Source: Bifidobacterium breve
GTDB taxonomy: Bacteria > Actinomycetota > Acidimicrobiia > Acidimicrobiales > Ilumatobacteraceae
Assembly: GCA_945889575.1 (NCBI GenBank)
Contig: CAMDBY010000080.1
Coordinates: forward strand, 1-7,653
Length of the DNA: 7,653 nucleotides
Direction: 5' to 3'
Both the position numbers and the translations under genes were made by a program. Each line of letters begins with the position of its first letter. The first letter of the stretch is position 1. Shown here piece after piece: positions 1-6,339 of this stretch. The notes below the pieces were generated by a model, which worked only from the letters and a program-made list of their open reading frames with translations, was not told the origin of the DNA and did no database searches.

Positions 1-1574
1 GCGAGTCGTGTTTTCAAAAACTCAAGGATTGCGGAGTCATGATCTGCCCCAAAACCGTCGGCGGCAACAAGTACAGCTGCTACTTCTTCACCCAATTTGT
101 CGTGCGGTAATCCAATCACTGCACAATCACGGATTGCTTCGTGTTCAAACAGAACAGTTTCCACTTCGACGCAGTAGACATTCTCTCCCCCACGCAACAC
201 CATGTCCTTGATGCGGTCAACGACGTATATAAAGCCGTCGGCATCGATATAGCCAGCATCACCAGTGTGGAACCACCCGTCGGTAAATGCCTTCTTCGTT
301 TCTTCAGGTTTGTTCCAATAGCCGCGCACATTGTTCGGGCCATAGACCCACACTTCACCAATGTCACCTTGCACAACCTCCGTTCCATCTTCGGCTGCGA
401 TACGAATTTGTGTACCTACGTATGGAAGCCCGACACTGTCTTTTTTTGCGAAATAGGCAGCACCGCTATTTCCGATCACTGCAGCTGTTGTTTCGGTTAA
501 CCCATAACCATTACTTGCGCTTACCTTGCCAGCGAACTCAGCTTCGATTGTTGCGATGGAATCGGGCGGCACCGGTGCACCTCCTTGTCCTATGGATGAA
601 ATGCTTGATAAATCAAAGTTCAAGAAGTCAGGATGCTCTAAGAACGAGCGCACCACAGTTGGGACTCCACCAAATACATTGACTTTGTATTTTTCTACGA
701 GGCGTAGAGCATCTCCTGCATCCCACTTGTATTGAGTGAGGACACACACACCGTTCATCGTGTTGTTGTTAAGACCACATAAACCTGCGATGTGGAAAAA
801 TGGAAAGGTAGACAACGTCACCGTTTGTGCCTTTTCGAGAGTGACAACAACTGGTGCAACACCCGCCATCTTCCCGGCTAGTGCAACGCTGAACTTGCCG
901 TTCCAGATATTGGTGACATAGTTGCGATGAGTACCTACTGCACCTTTAGGAAAGCCAGTTGTTCCCGACGTATACGCAATCGTCGCGTAATCATCAGGAA
1001 GAATTTCTACGTCTGGCAAAACAGCCGATGCGTTCCCCGCTGCTTCTTCCCACGACGTCAGTCCTGATCGCGCCATACCTCGTGCCACAAGAGCAACGCT
1101 GATACCAACTTCGGCTAACAATTCGTCCGACAAACGGTCTTGGCGCTCACCATCAACAATGACTGCCGTAGCACCAGAATCTGATAACGCATATTTTAAC
1201 TCGTCAGCTATCCACCACGCATTCAAACTGACCATTACTGCACCAATACATTGCGTCGCCCAATACGCGATTGCCCATTCGGGATAATTACGCATTCCCA
1301 GTGCTACGCGGTCACCTTTTTTTACTCCTTGCGTAGTGAGCCACTCAGCGACGGACACCACTTGACTATGAGCATCGGCGTACGAAATAACGTTGTCTTC
1401 ATAAATAAAATACGGTGCCTCGCCTTGCTGTGATGCCAGAAGCCAGACGTCACGTAGGGAATCAGGTGCATTCTTGAACACTCGCAGGGGATTGCCGAAA
1501 ACATCAACGGTCTGCAATTCGAACGGTTTACCTTCTGCGGTCAATTCCGCAATAGCCTCTTGGCGTGTAATCAT
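1..1574 (-). CDS. AMP-binding acyl-CoA synthetase (FadD-like), 3' end cut by window edge
   Basis: Activates a carboxylic acid, probably a fatty acid, to acyl-AMP with ATP and transfers it to CoA in the cytoplasm. The minus-strand frame is open from ATG at 1574 to the window edge, giving 524 complete codons. ANL-superfamily motifs appear in order: P-loop YTSGTTGFPKG (residues 201-211), YGLTET (357-362), GWFHTGD ending at D439, and hinge DRIKDMVLRGGENVY (453-467). The small C-terminal domain has begun, but the catalytic Lys, normally in a late PxxxxGK motif, would lie just past the edge. The family is usually 520-590 residues, so little is missing. No Shine-Dalgarno precedes the ATG; a TAATCT hexamer sits six bases upstream, suggesting leaderless transcription. 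It is divergent from the dehydrogenase at 1678. The acyl chain length cannot be read from the sequence, and a coumarate- or cyclohexanecarboxylate-type ligase is possible. Confidence 0.93.
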   Translation of the reverse strand, partial: MITRQEAIAELTAEGKPFELQTVDVFGNPLRVFKNAPDSLRDVWLLASQQGEAPYFIYEDNVISYADAHSQVVSVAEWLTTQGVKKGDRVALGMRNYPEWAIAYWATQCIGAVMVSLNAWWIADELKYALSDSGATAVIVDGERQDRLSDELLAEVGISVALVARGMARSGLTSWEEAAGNASAVLPDVEILPDDYATIAYTSGTTGFPKGAVGTHRNYVTNIWNGKFSVALAGKMAGVAPVVVTLEKAQTVTLSTFPFFHIAGLCGLNNNTMNGVCVLTQYKWDAGDALRLVEKYKVNVFGGVPTVVRSFLEHPDFLNFDLSSISSIGQGGAPVPPDSIATIEAEFAGKVSASNGYGLTETTAAVIGNSGAAYFAKKDSVGLPYVGTQIRIAAEDGTEVVQGDIGEVWVYGPNNVRGYWNKPEETKKAFTDGWFHTGDAGYIDADGFIYVVDRIKDMVLRGGENVYCVEVETVLFEHEAIRDCAVIGLPHDKLGEEVAAVLVAADGFGADHDSAILEFLKTRL

Positions 1575-1677
1575 GTGGCGAGATTAGTCATGGTTCATTG
1601 CTGACCTAGTGTTGGAATACCGAGCCTGGCTTTCTCTCGCCTATCGTGTGCAAACACATCATCTTCAGGAGTTCATT
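1575..1677. promoter_or_regulatory. Divergent promoter region between acyl-CoA synthetase and dehydrogenase
   Basis: This 103-bp gap separates two divergently transcribed genes, so it should hold both promoters. Leftward, TAATCT (minus strand, 1586-1581) fits a -10 hexamer placed for a leaderless message. Rightward, TATCGT at 1642-1647 is a weak -10 candidate, followed by a short inverted repeat TGTG-caaa-CACA (1647-1658). AGGAG at 1667-1671 lies six bases before the dehydrogenase ATG. No good -35 hexamer is seen on either strand. Confidence 0.5.
1667..1671 (+). promoter_or_regulatory. Ribosome binding site of the SDR gene
   Basis: AGGAG with a six-base spacer to ATG 1678 is the best Shine-Dalgarno in the window. 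It decides the start of the dehydrogenase against the longer frame beginning at 1609. Confidence 0.8.
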
Positions 1678-2427
1678 ATGTCGAAAACAATTCTCATCAC
1701 TGGCGCAGGTTCAGGTTTCGGTAAAGGAGCTGCGATCGCGTTGGCTGCTCGCGGCCATCATGTCATCGCAACAACGGAGACTTCAGAGCAAGCGAACGCA
1801 TTGGCATCTGAAGCACCGCAACTGCAAGTCGAAAAAATCGACATCACTAACTCTTCAGATGTAGCAAAAATTTCAGCATGGGATATCGACGTGCTCATTA
1901 ACAATGCGGGTTATGGGCAAACCGGCCCCATGTCAGACATACCCGATGATCGCCTTCGCAAAGTTTTCGAAGTGAATGTTTTCGGAACCGTCGCTGCTAC
2001 GCAAGCAGCCTTACCTCGCATGGCAGCCAAAGGTTCGGGACGAGTCATCATCATGTCGTCTATTGCAGGAGTTTTAGCGGCTCCCGGATTTGGGCCATAC
2101 GCGATGACAAAACACGCACTCGAGGCCATGGGCAAAGCCATGCGCGCTGAACTTGCACCACAAGGCATCGATGTCTGCCTCATTAACCCTGCGCCCTACA
2201 ACACAGGCTTCAATGACCGCATGGCAGATTCCATGTGGGAATGGTTTGATGATTCTTCAATCAATGCGCCAGCAGCGGAAATTCACAAGATGATTGGCCA
2301 GATGGTCACAACCAACCAGATGGACCCAATTGAAGTAGTGAATCGGCTCGTAGAACTTGTTGAAGCAGAGACAACGACTGAAAACAATTTTGTTCCAGAG
2401 AACATCCGCGAACTCTTGAACCTGTAG
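1678..2427 (+). CDS. Short-chain dehydrogenase/reductase (classical SDR)
   Basis: NAD(P)-dependent oxidoreductase of 249 residues with a Rossmann fold, acting in the cytoplasm on an unknown alcohol or carbonyl. Visible motifs are TGAGSGFG (residues 8-15, dinucleotide binding), NNAG (75-78), N100, catalytic S128 in SSIAG, and YAMTK with Y141 and K145. Together these make the complete Asn-Ser-Tyr-Lys tetrad at classical spacing. The usual PG after the sixth strand reads PAPYNTG (171-177). I chose ATG 1678 because AGGAG lies six bases upstream and the product then begins directly at the first Rossmann strand; an in-frame start at 1609 would add 23 residues without homology. It is divergent from the acyl-CoA synthetase, so a lipid or related acid substrate is a fair guess from context only. 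Cofactor preference is not clear from the loop after strand two. Confidence 0.93.
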   Translation: MSKTILITGAGSGFGKGAAIALAARGHHVIATTETSEQANALASEAPQLQVEKIDITNSSDVAKISAWDIDVLINNAGYGQTGPMSDIPDDRLRKVFEVNVFGTVAATQAALPRMAAKGSGRVIIMSSIAGVLAAPGFGPYAMTKHALEAMGKAMRAELAPQGIDVCLINPAPYNTGFNDRMADSMWEWFDDSSINAPAAEIHKMIGQMVTTNQMDPIEVVNRLVELVEAETTTENNFVPENIRELLNL

Positions 2428-2451
2428 TTCTCGCCAACCGGCCAGTTTTCG

Positions 2452-2467
2452 TTGTACATTTGTACGA
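2452..2467 (+). promoter_or_regulatory. Candidate trhO promoter and short GTAC repeat
   Basis: The 85-bp gap after the dehydrogenase contains GTAC-ATTT-GTAC (2454-2465), also readable as two direct copies of TTGTAC eight bases apart. Within it TACATT (2455-2460) fits a -10 hexamer seven bases ahead of ATT 2468, a possible leaderless start of trhO. There is no recognisable -35, and no strong terminator between the two genes, so read-through from the dehydrogenase is also possible. Confidence 0.3.
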
Positions 2468-2512
2468 ATTAGCGAGATAAAAATTCTTCTGTTTTACAAG
2501 TTCACTCCGTTA

Positions 2513-3355
2513 GTGGACCCTAACGCCATACGTCTATGGCAGCGCACGCTTTGTGAAAGTTTGGGACTCAAAGGTCGCATCATCATTTCGAAAGATGGAA
2601 TCAACGGAACTGTTGGTGGCGAGCTTGAAGCAACTAAGAGCTACAGACGCATCACTCGCGAATATCCCGGCTTTCATGACATCGATTGGAAATGGTCGGA
2701 TGGCATTGGCGAAGACTTTCCTCGCCTCGCTGTTCGTGTACGCAAAGAAATCGTCACATTCGGCGTTCCCGACGAACTGGTTGTTGATGAATCGGGTGTT
2801 GTCGGTGGTGGTATCCACTTGAAGCCTCATGAAGTTCATGCTCTCGTCGAACAACATGGTGATGATGTCGCATTCTTTGACGCACGCAATGCCTTTGAAG
2901 CTCGCATTGGGAAGTTTCGCAACGCCATCGTGCCTGACACTCGCACGACACCGGACTTCATACGCGAACTTGAAAGTGGCAAGTACGACCATCTCAAGAA
3001 CAAACCTGTAATCACGTATTGCACCGGCGGAATCCGATGCGAGGTTCTTTCAGTTCTCATGAAGAACCGCGGGTTCAATGAGGTGTACCAAATGGACGGC
3101 GGAGTCGTGCGCTATGGCGAGACCTTTAAAGACGATGGCCTCTGGGAAGGATCGCTGTACGTCTTTGATCGCCGCCTCATGGTTGACTTCAGTAAAGACG
3201 CAAAAGTGCTAGGAACATGCCAGACATGCAGCGGACCGTCGAACCAGTTTTACAACTGCGATATCAGCACGTGCCGAATACGAATCATCATCTGCGATGC
3301 ATGCGTCGACACATCTGAGGGAATCTTGTGCCCCGACTGCCGGGCCAATACATAG
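2513..3355 (+). CDS. trhO: Rhodanese-domain tRNA uridine(34) hydroxylase TrhO (UPF0176); true start probably upstream at about 2468-2489
   Basis: TrhO-family proteins make 5-hydroxyuridine at U34 of tRNAs in an oxygen-dependent reaction. From the GTG at 2513 the product has 280 residues. An N-terminal acylphosphatase-like segment (GRIIISKDGINGTVGGELEA, 21-40) is followed by a rhodanese domain whose active-site loop is CTGGIRC, with C170 as the catalytic Cys and C176 also present. A Cys-rich tail holds CxxC pairs at 236/239, 261/264 and 273/276 plus C249 and C254, probably binding zinc. Homology continues upstream of GTG: codons 2468-2512 read ISEIKILLFYKFTPL, matching the usual N-terminus of the family. 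No ATG, GTG or TTG is in frame between the TGA at 2417 and 2513. The real start may therefore be a non-standard codon such as ATT 2468, ATA 2477, ATT 2483 or CTG 2489. The interval given is the conservative one. Confidence 0.92.
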   Translation: MDPNAIRLWQRTLCESLGLKGRIIISKDGINGTVGGELEATKSYRRITREYPGFHDIDWKWSDGIGEDFPRLAVRVRKEIVTFGVPDELVVDESGVVGGGIHLKPHEVHALVEQHGDDVAFFDARNAFEARIGKFRNAIVPDTRTTPDFIRELESGKYDHLKNKPVITYCTGGIRCEVLSVLMKNRGFNEVYQMDGGVVRYGETFKDDGLWEGSLYVFDRRLMVDFSKDAKVLGTCQTCSGPSNQFYNCDISTCRIRIIICDACVDTSEGILCPDCRANT

Positions 3356-3363
3356 ACCTATAG

Positions 3364-3435
3364 AGGCGACGCAGGGAATCGAACCCTGGTACAGGGCTTT
3401 GCAGGCCCTTGCCTAAACCACTCGGCCACGTCGCC
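3364..3435 (-). tRNA. tRNA-Cys (anticodon GCA)
   Basis: On the minus strand a complete 72-nt cloverleaf can be drawn. The acceptor stem is GGCGACG (3435-3429) pairing with CGTCGCC (3371-3365), with discriminator U at 3364, the base expected for tRNA-Cys. The D arm contains TGGCCGAGTGGTTTAGGCA. The anticodon stem GGGC/GCCC encloses the loop CTGCAAA, giving anticodon GCA. The T arm is CAGGG-TTCGATT-CCCTG. The 3' CCA is not encoded, so it must be added after transcription. The gene lies 8 bp beyond the convergent trhO stop. tRNA-Cys has G34, so it is not a substrate for the U34-specific TrhO; the adjacency looks incidental. Confidence 0.96.
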
Positions 3436-3502
3436 AGTTGAGGTGCACTAGGCACCACGACTCTGCAATGATATCGGCGAGAACGGGTCGCCACCCCTTC
3501 GG
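3436..3502 (-). promoter_or_regulatory. Spacer between methyltransferase gene and tRNA-Cys with weak hairpins and possible -10
   Basis: Two short hairpins are visible: GGTGC-5-GCACC (3442-3456) and GGCGA-7-TCGCC (3476-3492). Neither has a following T-run on either strand, so they are weak candidates for a terminator of the methyltransferase operon. TATCAT on the minus strand (3473-3468) could be a -10 hexamer giving the tRNA a leader of about 25 nt. No matching -35 is seen. Confidence 0.25.
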
Positions 3503-4903
3503 CTAGCCCTTGCGGACAGCGTGGAAAATGGTGCGGGTACCGCTCGATAACAACATCTTTGACTTCACTGTGAAGCGCTCGTTCAGAAGGCGCTCAAATT
3601 CTTCCAAGTTGAAGTCATCGTGAATACCATCGCGTTTGTTGGTCAGAAGTTTGCGCACCATTGGGTCATCCGCGTGGGGCATTTCAATGATGAGCTCTGG
3701 CGTGAGATCACGGAACATGTCGAGCTGTGACGCAAGAGGCACATGGAAAGTGATTGCCATGTGATGAATTACCGCAAGAGCCATCACGATGTCCGGCTTA
3801 CCGCGATTGAAAATACCTGGACGTTCTTGTCCGCGCCAACCTACTCCGCCGCCAGAATCTGTGAGGTCAACATACAACGGAAGAATTTTTTCGTTCTTCT
3901 CAGCCTTCAACGTGTTGTACAGACGATCGATGACGAGTGGGTCAGCGTCCATTGCTACTACGTAATCAGAGTGTGCTGAAGCAATACGACTGAAGATGCC
4001 GTCGTTACAACCGATATCCCACACTTGTTTGCGTGGAGCCGAAGCAACAGCATCGCGAACGAACTTTTGCTTCTCGTCAAGGCTTGATTCGATGTAGTGC
4101 CCGCGTTCTGAATATTCAGACCAGGTCGACGTCTTGTCCCCGAGATTGATGCTGGAGACAATACTTTCCAACTTCTTCATCGTGGCATCGAGAACCTGGG
4201 CGTTTAGACCAGATTTAGCGGCTTGCTTTTTCATGTCAACGTTTGAATCGGCGTAACGCTTTTGCGCGGCAGCATGAAGCACGACATGTGTAAAACGACC
4301 CTTGCGCGGGTGTCGCAGGCTTGAAGGCAGCAATTTGCGCATGGTGTCAATTGAGATGCCATTCACAGAACCTCGAAGCATCTGCTGAAAGCCAACACCC
4401 AGATAACCCTGCAACATCAATGGATACAGAAACATTTCACAGAATTGCTGATATCCGTACCACGGGTCACCCTTTTTGCGAACTTCAAAAGAGCCCGCAT
4501 CAATAAACTGTGCACGCGAACCAATGAACTGAATGTTGTACGGAGTTGCATCTTTGACACCCACGCCATCAACAACGGCAGCGCGAGTGATCTTCAGTTG
4601 CAACATTGCCGCATCTTGCAACATCGAAAATGTCCACTCATACGGATACGAAATAAAAGGCACTAAAGGATGCGTCATCGCAGAGACCCACGGCGCGCCG
4701 AGACCCACCGAGGCTGGCTCAACAATGGTCGAGGAAATGAGATCGCCAGATTCAAGCGCACGCTGAATTGACTTCTTCTTCCACACCTTGTCGATGTCAG
4801 AGGCTCCCATCTCGGTGAACGCTCTGACTACTGTGCCGTCGCCGACAAACACCTTGCTTAAGGGGTCACGAAAAGAGCCTGGGTCTTGAAGAATGCTCGC
4901 CAT
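3503..4903 (-). CDS. Bipartite SAM-dependent methyltransferase (NoeA-like) with kinase-like N-terminal half
   Basis: Protein of 466 residues. The C-terminal part (about 270-466) is a class I SAM methyltransferase: VWDIGCNDGIFS (294-305) is motif I, the acidic strand end AMDADP (317-322) would bind the SAM ribose, and PDIVMALAVIHHM (370-382) is the post-II strand with a His pair. The N-terminal half is not a methyltransferase. It contains KDATPYNIQFIGS (117-129) and FIDAGSFE (133-140), so D118, N123 (+5) and D135 have the spacing of the catalytic loop and metal-binding Asp of aminoglycoside-phosphotransferase/protein kinase-like folds; that reading is inference. The overall architecture resembles proteins annotated as NoeA-like nodulation methyltransferases, from memory. 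The substrate is unknown. The start is three bases after the stop of the small membrane-protein gene, with no clear Shine-Dalgarno, so translation is probably coupled. Confidence 0.88.
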   Translation of the reverse strand: MASILQDPGSFRDPLSKVFVGDGTVVRAFTEMGASDIDKVWKKKSIQRALESGDLISSTIVEPASVGLGAPWVSAMTHPLVPFISYPYEWTFSMLQDAAMLQLKITRAAVVDGVGVKDATPYNIQFIGSRAQFIDAGSFEVRKKGDPWYGYQQFCEMFLYPLMLQGYLGVGFQQMLRGSVNGISIDTMRKLLPSSLRHPRKGRFTHVVLHAAAQKRYADSNVDMKKQAAKSGLNAQVLDATMKKLESIVSSINLGDKTSTWSEYSERGHYIESSLDEKQKFVRDAVASAPRKQVWDIGCNDGIFSRIASAHSDYVVAMDADPLVIDRLYNTLKAEKNEKILPLYVDLTDSGGGVGWRGQERPGIFNRGKPDIVMALAVIHHMAITFHVPLASQLDMFRDLTPELIIEMPHADDPMVRKLLTNKRDGIHDDFNLEEFERLLNERFTVKSKMLLSSGTRTIFHAVRKG

Positions 4904-4906
4904 GGG

Positions 4907-5089
4907 TTAGTCGTGAGCTGAGGCGGTGTCGTCCTCGTCCGAGGAATCGAAATCAGGCATTGGCTTGCCCGTGATTTTGGACTTGATGCGAGCTGACCAC
5001 ATCTTGACTGCGACACCAAGTCCGGCCACACCACCAGCGATGGCGGTGTTAATCATGCTGCCGGTAGCGGCGTCTAAGTAAGAGAACAT
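4907..5089 (-). CDS. Small single-span membrane protein (YLDxxTGS type), first gene of the methyltransferase operon
   Basis: A 60-residue protein. It opens with MFSYLDAATGSM, then has a hydrophobic Gly/Ala/Val-rich segment (about 11-31), a basic stretch with R34, K36, K38 and K42, and a strongly acidic tail (47-60, SSDEDD). The charge pattern suggests one membrane helix with the basic side and tail in the cytoplasm. I recall many small proteins beginning with a YLDPGTGS-like motif and a hydrophobic helix next to genes of the neighbouring methyltransferase type; Pro-Gly is Ala-Ala here. Function is unknown; a membrane anchor or partner for the methyltransferase is inferred from the three-base spacing. 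ATG 5089 is preceded by GAAGA, a modest ribosome binding site. Confidence 0.78.
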   Translation of the reverse strand: MFSYLDAATGSMINTAIAGGVAGLGVAVKMWSARIKSKITGKPMPDFDSSDEDDTASAHD

Positions 5090-5178
5090 GTCTTCAAAAT
5101 TAACACAATCTGAACTTTCAGAGGTACCTCTCTCAAAAAGGCCACGGAAGATTGGCTACTTTTCGTTAGCATCGTTAG
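5090..5178. promoter_or_regulatory. Divergent promoter region between methyltransferase operon and PLP-enzyme gene
   Basis: This 89-bp gap must promote both directions. Leftward candidates are TTGAGA (minus, 5136-5131) with TCAGAT (5113-5108) at 17-bp spacing, or TAATTT (5102-5097) seven bases ahead of the ATG. Rightward, TAGCAT (5167-5172) lies exactly six bases before GTG 5179, which has no Shine-Dalgarno, pointing to a leaderless message. A perfect palindrome lies at 5120-5131. Confidence 0.5.
5120..5131. promoter_or_regulatory. Perfect 12-bp palindrome, candidate operator
   Basis: AGAGGTACCTCT is identical to its own reverse complement over all 12 bases; the flanking C and C break the symmetry. 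It falls in the divergent control region, inside the spacer of one candidate leftward promoter, where a dimeric repressor could bind. There is no loop, so it is better read as a DNA-binding site than as an RNA hairpin. The regulator is unknown. Confidence 0.4.
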
Positions 5179-6336
5179 GTGCCCCAAAAGCCCGACACCA
5201 ATGCAATCACAGCGGGACGAGATGGTTCTCGGTCCCTGTCGCCTGCGATATGGCCAAATTCGGTGTGGGAGTCTGACAGCCTGGCCCACGCCACAAAACG
5301 TGCGACAGGGCTTCGCTCAGAGACTTTTTACTCTCGTTTCTCCAACCCAACCGTCACTCAGTTTGAAAACGCCGTTGCTCAACTAGAGGGCGCTGAATCG
5401 GCACTTGCCTTCGGCTCAGGCATGGGAGCAATTGCGTCGGTCATCTTGTCGTTCTGCGGAAACGCCTCTCACATCGTTGCGCAGAACAATCTGTACGGAG
5501 CCACCTTGTCTTTCTTGCAAGGACCATGTGCGCGCTTTGGAATAGAGACAACATTTGTTGATCCAACAGTTCCCGGGTCATTTGCTGCTGCAGTAATTCC
5601 GGGCAAGACAATGTTGGTGATTGCAGAGACTCCATCGAATCCGAGACTTGCGATTACCAATCTTGCTGAGTTGGGCTCCATTCGTGGACCTTTCACTGTT
5701 GTGGATTCAACTCTTGCAACACCAATGGGTCAACGTCCTCTTGATTTCGGAATCGACATCGTGTTGCATTCCGCTACGAAAGGCATCGGCGGGCACAACG
5801 ACGCACTTCTCGGCGTCATTGCTGGTGAGAAAGACCTGATTGATTCGGTGTGGGGTTACGCAGTAATGCATGGTGCAGTTGCCTCGCCGTATGACGCCGC
5901 AAACGGATTGCGCGGGATCAGAACTCTCGGCTTGCGTACCGAGCGCCAGAACCAAAGCGCTCTGATTCTTGCTCGCTCACTTGAAGGCCACACCAAAGTT
6001 CTTTCGGTATCACACCCGTTCTTAGAGTCTCACCCTCAACACGAATTAGCTCGCGAACAAATGAGACTGGGCGGAACTGTTATTGCTGTCGAAGTCACCG
6101 GCGGATTCGAGTCATGTCAATCGCTTGTTTCGCATCTGCAACTTGTACACATCGCTACTTCATTTGGTGGACCCGAAACGTTGGTGTGTCACCCTGCAAC
6201 AAGTACACACGTCGGACTCTCACAAGAAGATCTTGTAACTATGGGTGTCACAGTTGGACTTTTACGGTTTTCTATTGGTCTCGAAGATGTGGACGACCTG
6301 GTCGACGACATTCACCGCGCCCTAGCGGCGATTTAG
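5179..6336 (+). CDS. PLP-dependent Cys/Met metabolism enzyme (cystathionine gamma-synthase family)
   Basis: A 385-residue fold-type I PLP enzyme of trans-sulfuration. Family landmarks are YSRFSNPT (51-58, Y51 and R53 contacting the cofactor phosphate of the partner subunit), GSGM (79-82), NNLYGAT with Y106 stacking on PLP, ETPSNP (150-155), D176 in VVDST, HSATKGIGGHND with Schiff-base K201, and substrate-carboxylate R363 in LLRFSIG. All catalytic positions are present, so it should be active. The residue after LYG is Ala, not the Cys typical of methionine gamma-lyases, which argues mildly for a synthase or cystathionine lyase; MetB, MetC and MetZ-type activities cannot be separated by eye. 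The GTG start follows an in-frame TAG directly, so no longer form exists. It lacks a ribosome binding site and is probably leaderless. No other methionine gene is adjacent. Confidence 0.93.
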   Translation: MPQKPDTNAITAGRDGSRSLSPAIWPNSVWESDSLAHATKRATGLRSETFYSRFSNPTVTQFENAVAQLEGAESALAFGSGMGAIASVILSFCGNASHIVAQNNLYGATLSFLQGPCARFGIETTFVDPTVPGSFAAAVIPGKTMLVIAETPSNPRLAITNLAELGSIRGPFTVVDSTLATPMGQRPLDFGIDIVLHSATKGIGGHNDALLGVIAGEKDLIDSVWGYAVMHGAVASPYDAANGLRGIRTLGLRTERQNQSALILARSLEGHTKVLSVSHPFLESHPQHELAREQMRLGGTVIAVEVTGGFESCQSLVSHLQLVHIATSFGGPETLVCHPATSTHVGLSQEDLVTMGVTVGLLRFSIGLEDVDDLVDDIHRALAAI

Positions 6337-6339
6337 TCT

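Noticed and set aside
1571..1591. Six-codon frame (MTNLAT) whose TGA overlaps the acyl-CoA synthetase ATG on the minus strand
   Set aside because: It could act as a coupled leader peptide, but the -10 candidate TAATCT lies inside it, so it would not be transcribed from that promoter, and no ribosome binding site precedes it.
2534..2992. A 152-codon open frame on the minus strand opposite trhO
   Set aside because: It is a shadow of the strongly conserved trhO frame, has no recognisable motif and no ribosome binding site.
3364..3435. Functional link between tRNA-Cys and the adjacent trhO
   Set aside because: TrhO acts on U34 and this tRNA has G34; the genes converge on opposite strands.
3442..3492. 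Two 5-bp hairpins as rho-independent terminators
   Set aside because: Stems are short and no T-run follows on either strand; kept only as part of a low-confidence spacer entry.
3288..3494. A 68-codon minus-strand frame across the tRNA
   Set aside because: It runs straight through the tRNA-Cys cloverleaf and the end of trhO; its peptide is just the translated tRNA.
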